From Gammaproteobacteria bacterium (GTDB taxonomy: Bacteria > Pseudomonadota > Gammaproteobacteria > SZUA-229): DNA of 34,336 nucleotides. The notes below the pieces were generated by a model. That model was not told the origin of the DNA and did no database searches. It saw nothing but the letters and a program-made list of their open reading frames with translations. The position numbers and the translations under genes are program-made. Shown here in pieces: positions 27,021 to 34,267 of this stretch. How positions within the stretch are numbered: the first letter of the stretch is position 1; each line of letters opens with the position of its first letter. The DNA is taken from positions 1 through 34,336 of the forward strand of contig JAPHRB010000078.1 of the NCBI GenBank assembly GCA_026197015.1, read 5' to 3'.

Positions 27021-27964
27021 GCGGCGTCCAGCCTTGATTGTGCCGCAGTCGTGTTATCACCGCTTGTTAAGTTGAGAAAAACCTGTTCCAGAGTGTTCTC
27101 AACAGGGCTTATTTCCAGTAACCCCCAGTTACTTTCAACACAATGTTTACTTATGTCGGCAAGTGATGAATCGAGTTTATTTCCAGAGAGTATATATTGG
27201 TTAGCAGATACTTCGCTTACTGAGGTGACGCCGGGTAATGATTTAAGCTGCTCAATATTGGCAGCATTCTGTAAACGTAAAGTCACCTGATTGGATTGTT
27301 TTAGTTCGCTCAATTTTTTGTTAATGACCGATTTTCCATGATGAATCATTTGTACTCGATTACACACAGCCTGTACTTCAGGCAGTATATGTGTTGATAA
27401 AATAATACCGTGCTGCTCGCCAAGCTGTAAAATTAATTTTCGAATTTCAAGCATTTGAATGGGGTCGAGCCCTACAGTTGGTTCGTCAAGAATAATAACT
27501 TCTGGCTGGTGAATGATTGCCTGGGCGATGCCTACGCGCTGCTGATAACCTTTTGATAAGTTAGCAATCAGCCGATGGTTATAACCTTCAAGGCCGCATT
27601 GCTGAATTGCCTGCTTAAGTAAGTCTTTTATTTGCGATGTATTAACCCTGCGTAACTTTGCTGCATAAGTTAAATACTCTGTAACGGTAAGCTCCGGGTA
27701 CAGAGGGGGTTTATCCGGCAGGTAACCAATATTCTTTTTAGCGATATCTGGATTGTCGAGCAGGTCGACTCCATTAATTATTATTTCACCTTCACTCGGT
27801 GCCAGTACGCCGCACAACATTTGTAGACAGGTGGATTTGCCGGCACCGTTTGGGCCGAGCAAAGCGAGTATCTCACCTTGATGCAGTTCAATGGAGACGT
27901 TATCCACTGCGAGAGTTTCACCGTAGTAACGATGTAAGTTATTTGCTTGAATAAGGACTGACAT
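27017..27964 (-). CDS. ABC transporter ATP-binding protein, GldA-like
   Basis: ATPase of the Gld-type exporter. I choose the internal ATG at 27964 (MSVLIQANNLHRYYGE, 315 residues). The 12 extra residues in the track version are hydrophobic and foreign to the family. Motifs: Walker A LLGPNGAGKST, Q-loop IGYLPDKPPLYPELTV, signature LSKGYQQRVGIAQAI, Walker B VIILDEPTVGLDP, switch ILSTHILPEV. The extra C-terminal domain (about 220-300) is usual for drug/GldA-type exporters. It is the first gene of a five-gene unit ending in mutM. Confidence 0.92.
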   Translation of the reverse strand: MSVLIQANNLHRYYGETLAVDNVSIELHQGEILALLGPNGAGKSTCLQMLCGVLAPSEGEIIINGVDLLDNPDIAKKNIGYLPDKPPLYPELTVTEYLTYAAKLRRVNTSQIKDLLKQAIQQCGLEGYNHRLIANLSKGYQQRVGIAQAIIHQPEVIILDEPTVGLDPIQMLEIRKLILQLGEQHGIILSTHILPEVQAVCNRVQMIHHGKSVINKKLSELKQSNQVTLRLQNAANIEQLKSLPGVTSVSEVSANQYILSGNKLDSSLADISKHCVESNWGLLEISPVENTLEQVFLNLTSGDNTTAAQSRLDAA

Positions 27965-28116
27965 GCTGCAAAATAGTATCAGGAAATACCCAGCATACAA
28001 GCATTAAGATTGTAGATATTGCTGAATAAAGCAGATTAAGCACCATACCTCCTTTTTAGACTCTGTTGCTTTATTTCATATAAAATATAAATTTTTAAAA
28101 ACGTGTAAATACAATA

Positions 28117-30129
28117 ATGAAAACTCACTGGTTAGGTGTGGATACCGGCGGCACTTTTACCGACTTTGTCTATTTTAATGGAAAATCAATCGTTATCCAT
28201 AAAGTGCTTTCTACGCCTTTAGCACCTGAGCAGGCAATACTGCAGGGCATTAGTGAGTTAGGCGTGCCTCATGATGGGCTGCAGTTAATTCATGGCTCAA
28301 CTGTAGCGACTAACGCAGTGTTAGAGGCTAAAGGGGTTAAAACGGTTTATATAACCAATAGCGGTTTTTCAGATGTCTTAACAATAGGTCGCCAGGCGAG
28401 GCGTGATTTATATAATCTTATGCCTAAACCTGCCCCGCCTTTGATTCCTGCTGATTATTGTATGGAAATCAATACTCGATTAAATGCAAAAGGAGAATTG
28501 TTGCAGGCCCTGAAGCAACATGATATTCAAACTCTGCTGGATGCGACAGGCAAAATAAAACCTGATGCCATAGCCATCAATTTATTATTTTCTTTTCTGG
28601 ATAATAAGCAGGAATTGGAAATTCGCAAACAGTTAGTTGAGTGTTTTGATGATATTTTTGTAACGTGTTCGAGTGATGTATTACCGGAGTATAAAGAATA
28701 CGAAAGGGGAATAGTCACGGCGTTAAATGCCTATGTGGGCCCGTTAATGCAGGGATATTTAAACCGCTTACAGCTTAAACTGGAGGAGGGCGTGGTGGGT
28801 GATACTGCAGCTCCCTGTTTATCTGTATTGCAAAGTAGTGCTGACACAATAAAAGCCGAGCAAGCTGGTAATCACGCGGTTAGATTACTGTTGTCTGGCC
28901 CTGCGGGTGGGTTAAAAGGCGCGTCGTATGTTGCCGGACTGGCAGGTGAGAATAAGTTATTAAGTTTTGATATGGGAGGCACGTCTACCGATGTTGCTTT
29001 GATTGATGGTGAAATAAAGTTAAGCAGCGAAGGGCGAATTGGTGAATACCCGGTAGCCGTTCCCATGGTTGATATGCATACCATTGGTGCTGGTGGAGGA
29101 TCAATAACTTATGTTGATGCCGGTGGTTTATTAAATGTGGGGCCTGAGTCAGCTGGTGCGGTTCCCGGCCCAGCCTGTTATGGGCAGGGTGGTCAGAGAG
29201 CGACAGTGACTGATGCAAATTTAATACTCGGGCGCTTGCAGGTAAATGCTTTTTTAGGTGAAGGTATGCAGCTGGATATTGATGCCGCAAAAGAAGCTAT
29301 GCAAAAAATCTCTATAACTTTAGGTTTATCAGTAGAGGCAGCGGCAGAAGGCGTGATAAAAATCGCTAATGAACATATGGTGCGTGCACTTAGAAGCATA
29401 TCTGTTCAGCGGGGTTATGATCCTCAGGGTTTCGTATTAACCTGCTTTGGCGGAGCAGGTGGTTTGCATGTTTGTGCATTGGCTGATGCATTGAGTATGC
29501 GGCGAGCCATTGTGCCGGTTCATGGTGGCGTATTATCTGCATTAGGTATGCTGGTGGCTGCGCCAGGTCGTGAACTTTCTGTTTCCTGTATTCAGCTGTT
29601 AGCAGAGTGTGACTGTCAGGTGTTAGAGAAAAAATTTGCCAGACTTGAATCTCGGGGTGTCGATGATATGGCTGGAGAGTTGATGGCAAAACCCAAACTT
29701 CAGCGCTCAGTTGATTTGCGTTATAAGGGGCAGAGTTTTACATTAAATTTGAAATGGTGTGAAACCCACGAAAGCACTGATTTTAAAAATCTTGAGCAGT
29801 TATTTCATGAGCAGCATAAAAGCACTTATGGTCATAGGCTCGATTTGCCAGTTGAGCTTGTAAATTTAAGGGTGAGCATAAACGGTGACGTGCCACCCTT
29901 TGAGTTGCCGGTAATTAAAACCGATAAAACGTTGAGTAAAACCAGATTTGTAAACTGTTATGGCATTGAAAAAGCAGTGGGTCTTTTTCAGCGTGATGAA
30001 TTAAATAGCGGACAGAAAATTACGGGTCCAGCATTAATTCTTGAGAAGGTATCTACGACGTTAATTGATGTTGGCTGGTATTGTGTTGTAGATGATTGGG
30101 GAAATTTATTGTTGTATCGTGAAGTTTGA
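28117..30129 (+). CDS. Hydantoinase A / oxoprolinase family protein
   Basis: 670 residues. It resembles HyuA, the ATP-dependent N-methylhydantoinase/5-oxoprolinase A subunit, of the ASKHA fold. Seen: VDTGGTFTDFVYF at residue 8, IHGSTVATNAVLEAKG at about 60, LSGPAGGLKGASYVAG and LSFDMGGTSTDVALI at about 255-290, HTIGAGGGSI at about 322, and FGGAGGLHVCALAD at about 445. Known relatives open hydantoins, 5-oxoproline or act in acetone carboxylation. The substrate here cannot be told. The usual HyuB partner is not encoded next to it on either side, which is unusual. It is divergent from the ABC unit. Element A, B and folK-tail remnants follow it. Confidence 0.9.
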   Translation: MKTHWLGVDTGGTFTDFVYFNGKSIVIHKVLSTPLAPEQAILQGISELGVPHDGLQLIHGSTVATNAVLEAKGVKTVYITNSGFSDVLTIGRQARRDLYNLMPKPAPPLIPADYCMEINTRLNAKGELLQALKQHDIQTLLDATGKIKPDAIAINLLFSFLDNKQELEIRKQLVECFDDIFVTCSSDVLPEYKEYERGIVTALNAYVGPLMQGYLNRLQLKLEEGVVGDTAAPCLSVLQSSADTIKAEQAGNHAVRLLLSGPAGGLKGASYVAGLAGENKLLSFDMGGTSTDVALIDGEIKLSSEGRIGEYPVAVPMVDMHTIGAGGGSITYVDAGGLLNVGPESAGAVPGPACYGQGGQRATVTDANLILGRLQVNAFLGEGMQLDIDAAKEAMQKISITLGLSVEAAAEGVIKIANEHMVRALRSISVQRGYDPQGFVLTCFGGAGGLHVCALADALSMRRAIVPVHGGVLSALGMLVAAPGRELSVSCIQLLAECDCQVLEKKFARLESRGVDDMAGELMAKPKLQRSVDLRYKGQSFTLNLKWCETHESTDFKNLEQLFHEQHKSTYGHRLDLPVELVNLRVSINGDVPPFELPVIKTDKTLSKTRFVNCYGIEKAVGLFQRDELNSGQKITGPALILEKVSTTLIDVGWYCVVDDWGNLLLYREV

Positions 30130-30167
30130 GTTCGTTCAGCTTTGGGTGGTTTGGGTTAACGATACAG

Positions 30168-30219
30168 AGCGCACCATATCGATTGAAAGTGGGCGGCGGT
30201 CTTTCCCTGAGGAGATGTG
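30168..30219. repeat. Element A remnant (one end only)
   Basis: ACAGAGCGC... followed by GGTCTTTCCCTGAGGAGATGTG corresponds to the right end of element A at 33690-33730, with several changes. The left end is missing. Confidence 0.65.
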
Positions 30220-30302
30220 TCTTAACAGGGCAGGTTGTTAACTTTAGACAATAACTGGTTAGTTGTTGGTTGGTTTGCTATTTACTGAAATCAAACTCTA
30301 TT
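30220..30302 (-). pseudogene. Inverted copy of folK 3' end and downstream flank
   Basis: On the minus strand this reads AATAGAGTTTGATTTCAGTAA, then a TAG stop (30280-30278), then the flank CTAAAGTTAACAACCTGCCC... up to the element A end. It matches the last eight codons of folK and the 55 bp after it (33489-33575), with scattered changes. It cannot be expressed as folK. Confidence 0.75.
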
Positions 30303-30305
30303 ATT

Positions 30306-30503
30306 CTCGTTCCCATGCTCCTGCGTGGGAATGCATAAAAAGCTGACAGTATTCTATTTATTTCAAAACGAGTAATAAATACCATGCCGCTATAGAGAAA
30401 GCTTTCATAAAGAATCTACTGTGTCTCTATTCGTGTGGACAAATTTAAGATAAATAGAGAACCGTTATCCGTATGCATTCCCACGAGGGAGCATGGGAAC
30501 GAG
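30306..30503 (+). repeat. Element B copy (198 bp, hairpin ends)
   Basis: The inverted 31-bp ends at 30306-30336 and 30473-30503 (CTCGTTCCCATGCTCC... and complement) are each able to fold into a hairpin. The 136-bp interior (AAACGAGTAATAAATACCAT, GTGTCTCTATTCGT, AAATTTAAGATA) matches the copy at 33803-34000, which has exactly the same length and orientation. Confidence 0.9.
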
Positions 30504-30548
30504 TTAATTTAATATTTGCGTTCATTCGCGGTTTCCCTTGCTTTTGGC

Positions 30549-31748
30549 TTAGATACTATTTAAAACATCTTCTGCCCAGTTAATGGCTTCGATATTAACG
30601 TCTGACAGGTCTTCCGGGCTTAAATCAGCGAAACGAATATTCATCCAGTCACCTTCTTCCTGAGCCAGTGTACAATTAATGGCTTCGCCTAAATCACCCT
30701 CACGGTTTAATAACGCGGCTATTACATTATCAGTTAATGGCAGTGGTGAAATTAACTCTTCAAGGCTTTTATCCATAAGCAGGTCGAGAGATGAAAACAT
30801 GCCCACTGTAAAAAAACTGTCAGCAGGTTTTAAGTTGGCCTTATTTGCGAGTAATTCGCAACTGCGAGCACGCACCATAGAAATGCGCACTTGCTCACGG
30901 GGTTTATTGTCCATACCGCTTAGTGCCATCATGGAAGCCCAGGTGCATAATTGTTTGCGACCTAACATCACTGTAGCGTGTTGAATCGAATCAATTTTGG
31001 AGGAGCGGGAAAAAAAAGCAGAATTCATTAACTGTAAAATTTTATAACTCAAAGCGACATCCTTACTGATGGTGTCAACTACAGTATCGGTATCGGTTTC
31101 CGAGTTATGCAAAATGGAGAGTAGATTAATGATACTCATCTGGTTTGAATCTAAAGCTTCACCGCTGATTATGCGGGGTCGATTCAGGAAATAACCCTGA
31201 ATATAATCCACACCTACTTCACGACAGATGTCATAAGCATCATGGTCTTTCACATGGTCAGCAAGAATAACAGGGTGAAGCTTTTTTAATATTCTTAAGT
31301 GGGCGTGTATTTCAGCGGCTGACAGGTTTTCAATATTTATATCAATCACACTTGCCATGCTCGCAAGAGGCTGTAGTGGTGGGTATTGCAGGTAGTTATC
31401 TAAAGCCAGTTTGAAACCGGCGGTGGTAAGGCGTTTAGCACCCTCAATTACGTCATCAGTTACATTAATATATGAAGGGATCTTTAATATGACTCTGTCG
31501 GCAGGCAAAGGTAGTTCGTAATCACTTTTTAAAAAATGTTCAGTCAGGGTTATAAAAGCGATATTTTTGCCAACCAGTTTATCTATGCCTATTTCCATAA
31601 AAGCATTGATAATTACCTGTGAGGTAGCCATATCTCCCTGAATGGATTCACCACTTTCGTCTTTGGTGGAGTGAGACATTAATTCATAGGCATATACATC
31701 CAGATCACGGGTGTAAATAGGTTGTCGTCCAACAAAAATTTCAGCCAT
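30549..31748 (-). CDS. HDOD domain signalling protein with degenerate EAL domain
   Basis: 399 residues. The N-terminal half (about 1-195) is an EAL-like fold without the catalytic residues: FVGRQPIYTRDLDVYAYELM has lost the EAL triad, and the metal ligands are not recognisable. So it should not cleave c-di-GMP. The C-terminal half (about 200-385) is an HDOD domain (ILQLMNSAFFSRSSKIDSIQ, VMLGRKQLCTWASMMAL). This YuxH/CdgJ-type layout is known from proteins that influence motility and biofilm, but the mechanism is unclear. It lies downstream of rpmG on the same strand behind a terminator. Confidence 0.88.
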   Translation of the reverse strand: MAEIFVGRQPIYTRDLDVYAYELMSHSTKDESGESIQGDMATSQVIINAFMEIGIDKLVGKNIAFITLTEHFLKSDYELPLPADRVILKIPSYINVTDDVIEGAKRLTTAGFKLALDNYLQYPPLQPLASMASVIDINIENLSAAEIHAHLRILKKLHPVILADHVKDHDAYDICREVGVDYIQGYFLNRPRIISGEALDSNQMSIINLLSILHNSETDTDTVVDTISKDVALSYKILQLMNSAFFSRSSKIDSIQHATVMLGRKQLCTWASMMALSGMDNKPREQVRISMVRARSCELLANKANLKPADSFFTVGMFSSLDLLMDKSLEELISPLPLTDNVIAALLNREGDLGEAINCTLAQEEGDWMNIRFADLSPEDLSDVNIEAINWAEDVLNSI

Positions 31749-31853
31749 TGGTAATATTCTTTTTTATTTTGTTATTTCTGTTTATTAATATAGCCCATAA
31801 CCAGACACATTTTTGTTGATTTGTGCTGCGAACGTCACAAATATAACAGACAT

Positions 31854-31882
31854 AAAAAAACCCGCTAAATAGCGGGTTTTTT
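31854..31882 (-). terminator. Intrinsic terminator downstream of rpmB-rpmG
   Basis: A CCCGCT-AAAT-AGCGGG hairpin has seven A residues before it and six T residues after it, functional in both orientations. It ends the rpmB-rpmG message and isolates the HDOD gene. Confidence 0.9.
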
Positions 31883-31898
31883 GAGGTATATAGAAACA

Positions 31899-32054
31899 TT
31901 ATTTGATTTTTGCTTCTTTATACGTCACATACTTGCGAACCACGGGATCAAACTTTTTGATCTCCATTTTTTCAGGCATGTTTTTCTTGTTTTTGTCTGT
32001 GGTGTAAAAGTGACCAGTACCAGCAGATGAAACTAACTTAATTTTTTCACGCAT
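31899..32054 (-). CDS. rpmG: 50S ribosomal protein L33 (not in ORF track)
   Basis: A 51-residue frame too short for the ORF track: [20 protein letters not shown], then [20 protein letters not shown] and [11 protein letters not shown], stop. This is the zinc-free (Cys-lacking) form of L33, in the large subunit near the E site. It starts 11 bp after rpmB on the same strand, the classical rpmBG pair. GGGGAAAG upstream serves as ribosome binding site. Confidence 0.96.
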   Translation of the reverse strand: MREKIKLVSSAGTGHFYTTDKNKKNMPEKMEIKKFDPVVRKYVTYKEAKIK

Positions 32055-32065
32055 TGTCTTTCCCC

Positions 32066-32302
32066 TTAAACCTTCTCGCCACGAGCACGCATTTCAGTTA
32101 ACACAGAGTCTATGCCTTTCTTGTCGATAAGACGCATACCTGAAGTTGAAACACGTAATTTTACATAACGCTTTTCGCTTTCCACCCAAAACCGGTGGTT
32201 GTGTAAATTAGGCAAAAAACGACGACGTGTTCTGTTTTTCGCGTGTGATACATTATTACCGGTCATAGGTTTCTTGCCTGTAACCTGACATACTCTAGCC
32301 AT
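32066..32302 (-). CDS. rpmB: 50S ribosomal protein L28
   Basis: 78 residues: [60 protein letters not shown]. Typical L28 length and sequence, without the zinc-binding Cys pairs. First gene of the rpmB-rpmG operon. Confidence 0.97.
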   Translation of the reverse strand: MARVCQVTGKKPMTGNNVSHAKNRTRRRFLPNLHNHRFWVESEKRYVKLRVSTSGMRLIDKKGIDSVLTEMRARGEKV

Positions 32303-32660
32303 GGATGACTCCAGTCAAAACTAATATATAGAGAGCAGGTTGGGTGGCTACACCGAACATACTCTGGAAATCTGAGGGGCGTGATCATACCGGATTTAGG
32401 ATGCCTAAACAAGTAATTCTGATTAATTCTCTCGTCTTTGGCTTTGAGTATTGGCAGGCTGTTCTGCTTCATTGTATAGTATCGTCAAATATGAGCAGTA
32501 GTAAATTCGCTAACTTATTGAATTTATTGATAACCCATAAAAAACACAGGTCTTTCTTATGCAAAAACATTATATAGTAAGAGTCTGCCTGAAACTGGTG
32601 GTTTGAGGTAATAAAATCTCATATACCTGATAATTAACCCCCTTTTAAGAAAATGAAATT
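32303..32660. other. Gap between rpmB and folB
   Basis: 358 bp between divergent genes. Two track ORFs here (32263-32472 minus and 32344-32577 plus) overlap each other and look like chance frames. The region must hold the promoters of rpmB and folB. I see no repeat or structured RNA. Confidence 0.5.
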
Positions 32661-33014
32661 ATGGATATTGTTTATATACGCGATTTACGCATCGAAACAG
32701 TGATAGGTATTTACGACTGGGAGCGTGAAATTCGTCAAGTTGTCAGTCTGGATCTGGAAATGGGTACAGATATTCGTCGTGCTGGAGAAACAGACCATAT
32801 AGACGACACGCTAGATTACAAATCGGTGGCTAAGGCATTAATTGAGTTTGTCGGTAAATCAGAGTTTCAACTGGTTGAGGCGCTGGCAGAACAGTGTTCG
32901 CAAATAGTGCTTAATGATTTTAATGTGCCCTGGTTGCGTTTGCGATTAAGTAAACCCGGTGCCGTGACAGGCTCGCAAGATGTGGGTGTATTAATCGAGC
33001 GAAGCAAAGAGTAA
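32661..33014 (+). CDS. folB: Dihydroneopterin aldolase
   Basis: Cleaves 7,8-dihydroneopterin to 6-hydroxymethyl-dihydropterin and glycolaldehyde in folate synthesis. 117 residues, typical length. MDIVYIRDLRIETVIGIYDW with the conserved Glu and Tyr, then DTLDYKSVAKAL, LVEALAEQ and LRLSKPGAV containing the catalytic Lys. folK follows 4 bp later and performs the next step. Confidence 0.96.
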   Translation: MDIVYIRDLRIETVIGIYDWEREIRQVVSLDLEMGTDIRRAGETDHIDDTLDYKSVAKALIEFVGKSEFQLVEALAEQCSQIVLNDFNVPWLRLRLSKPGAVTGSQDVGVLIERSKE

Positions 33015-33018
33015 ATAC

Positions 33019-33513
33019 GTGGCCTGGGTATATATCAGTTTAGGTAGCAATATTGACCGGGAGGCGCTTACCCGTGCCGGCGTGGATGCGTTACGACAAA
33101 AGTATGGTGAATTACTATTGTCATCAGTATATGAAAGCGAAGCGGTGGGTTTTGAGGGGGATAGTTTTTATAATATGGTTATCGCCCTGCAAACCGATGA
33201 CGCAGTGTTAGAAGTAGCGCAGGTCTTACACACAATAGAAGACGAGCACGGACGAGATCGCAGTGGCCCAAGGTTTTCTTCAAGAACCCTTGATCTGGAT
33301 TTATTACTCTATGATGATCTGGTGTTCGATGAGGGCAAATTACAGATCCCCCGGGATGAAATATTAAAACGCGCCTTTGTATTATGGCCCATGGCAGAAC
33401 TCGCACCTGATTTAGAACACCCTCAGGTTAAAAAAACCTATGCCGAGTTATGGAACGAGTTTGATAAAGAGAAAGAGAAGTTAGAACCAATAGAGTTTGA
33501 TTTCAGCAAATAG
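33019..33513 (+). CDS. folK: Hydroxymethyl-dihydropterin pyrophosphokinase
   Basis: Transfers pyrophosphate from ATP to 6-hydroxymethyl-7,8-dihydropterin, giving the substrate of dihydropteroate synthase. 164 residues beginning with GTG. VYISLGSNI at residue 4, SSVYESEAVGF at about 35, FYNMVIALQT at about 51, the RSGPRFSSRTLDLDLLLYDD ATP/Mg motif at about 80, and AFVLWPMAELAPD at about 115. AAAGAG upstream acts as ribosome binding site. The last 27 codons are duplicated downstream at 34003-34085 and the last eight are found again, inverted, near 30.28 kb. Confidence 0.96.
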   Translation: MAWVYISLGSNIDREALTRAGVDALRQKYGELLLSSVYESEAVGFEGDSFYNMVIALQTDDAVLEVAQVLHTIEDEHGRDRSGPRFSSRTLDLDLLLYDDLVFDEGKLQIPRDEILKRAFVLWPMAELAPDLEHPQVKKTYAELWNEFDKEKEKLEPIEFDFSK

Positions 33514-33695
33514 CAAATCAACTGATAACTAACCTGGTTTATCTAAAGTTAACAACTTACCCCGCTAAGACACATCTCCATCGGGGAAAGGTCAGTGCTT
33601 TTCTGCCCAGTCCCCTTAATCCATACCGCCAGGAGCTGACAGAGTGGCTAGACGACTTCGCAAAACTCTTGATGGCATCTAAACAGGGGACAGAG
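33431..33695 (+). repeat. Direct repeat unit 1: folK tail plus part of element A
   Basis: 265 bp repeated at 34003-34267 with a constant offset of 572 and no gaps. I count 11 mismatches by eye, about 96% identity. It contains the folK 3' end, the 57-bp flank and most of element A. Confidence 0.92.
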
Positions 33696-33730
33696 CGCAA
33701 AAAGCGCGGTCTTTCCCCGATGGAGATGTG
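33571..33730 (+). repeat. Element A copy 2 (160 bp, inverted ends)
   Basis: Ends CACATCTCCATCGGGGAAAG and CTTTCCCCGATGGAGATGTG are perfect 20-bp complements. The interior holds CCCTTAATCCATACC, AGCTGACAGAG, AAAACTCTTGATGG and AACAGGGGACAGAGCGC, all shared with the copy at 5038-5199 in reverse orientation. Confidence 0.92.
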
Positions 33731-33802
33731 CCTTAACAAAAGTAGCGCCATTACCCCGAGTAAAGCAGGCAGGTGTGAGAATCGTTCTAGTTCCAGTTTT
33801 AA

Positions 33803-34000
33803 CTCGTTCCCATGCTCCCGCGTGGGAATGCATAAAAAACTCACAGAATTCCATTTATTTCTAAACGAGTAATAAATACCATGCCGCCATAGGGTAAGCT
33901 TTTATAAAGAAACTACGGTGTCTCTATTCGTATGGCCAAATTTAAGATAGATAGAAATCCGCTATCCGTATGCATTCCCACGCAGGAGCATGGGAACGAG
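33803..34000 (+). repeat. Element B copy (198 bp, hairpin ends)
   Basis: Ends at 33803-33833 and 33970-34000 are 31-bp inverted repeats, and each is also a hairpin (TTCCCATGC/GCGTGGGAA). Interior and length match the copy at 30306-30503. The folK tail duplicate begins two bases after its right end. Confidence 0.92.
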
Positions 34001-34002
34001 AC

Positions 34003-34085
34003 AAAAAACCTATGCCGAGTTATGGAACGAGTTTGATAAAGAGAAAGAGAAGTTAGAGCCAATAGAGTTTGATTTCAGTAAATAG
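34003..34085 (+). pseudogene. Duplicated folK 3' fragment
   Basis: Copy of the last 27 codons and stop of folK (compare 33431-33513), in the same orientation, with two base changes (GAACC to GAGCC and CAGC to CAGT). No start codon region is present, so it is a non-functional fragment. Confidence 0.92.
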
Positions 34086-34142
34086 CAAACCAACTGATAA
34101 CTAACCTGGTTTATCTAAAGTTAACAATTTACCTCGCTAAGG

Positions 34143-34267
34143 CACATCTCCATCGGGGAAAGGTCAGTGCTTTTCTGCCCTGTCCCCTTAACCCATACCA
34201 CCAGGAGCTGACAGAGTGGCTAGACGACTCCGCAAAACTCTTGATGGCATCAAAACAGGGGACAGAG
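34143..34267 (+). repeat. Element A copy 3, truncated
   Basis: Left 125 bp of element A, identical in layout to 33571-33695, then abruptly replaced at ...GGGGACAGAG by TGAAGCTCCCCC. The missing 35 bp may lie beyond the insertion, outside the window. Confidence 0.88.

Larger units (their letters stand above)
30130..30548. other. Repeat-filled gap between the hydantoinase and HDOD genes
   Basis: 419 bp with no gene. In order: remnant of element A (about 30168-30219), inverted copy of the folK 3' end and flank (30220-30302), element B copy (30306-30503), and a strip reading as GAAACCGCGAATGAACGCAAAT on the minus strand (30504-30548) that reaches the HDOD stop codon. Confidence 0.8.

Noticed and set aside
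32263-32577. Two overlapping frames on opposite strands upstream of rpmB
   Set aside because: They overlap each other and rpmB, have poor starts and no recognisable content. The region is a divergent promoter gap.
33557-33872. Three short frames after folK (95, 68 and 67 residues)
   Set aside because: All lie in elements A and B and are explained by the palindromic repeats, where both strands stay open by chance.
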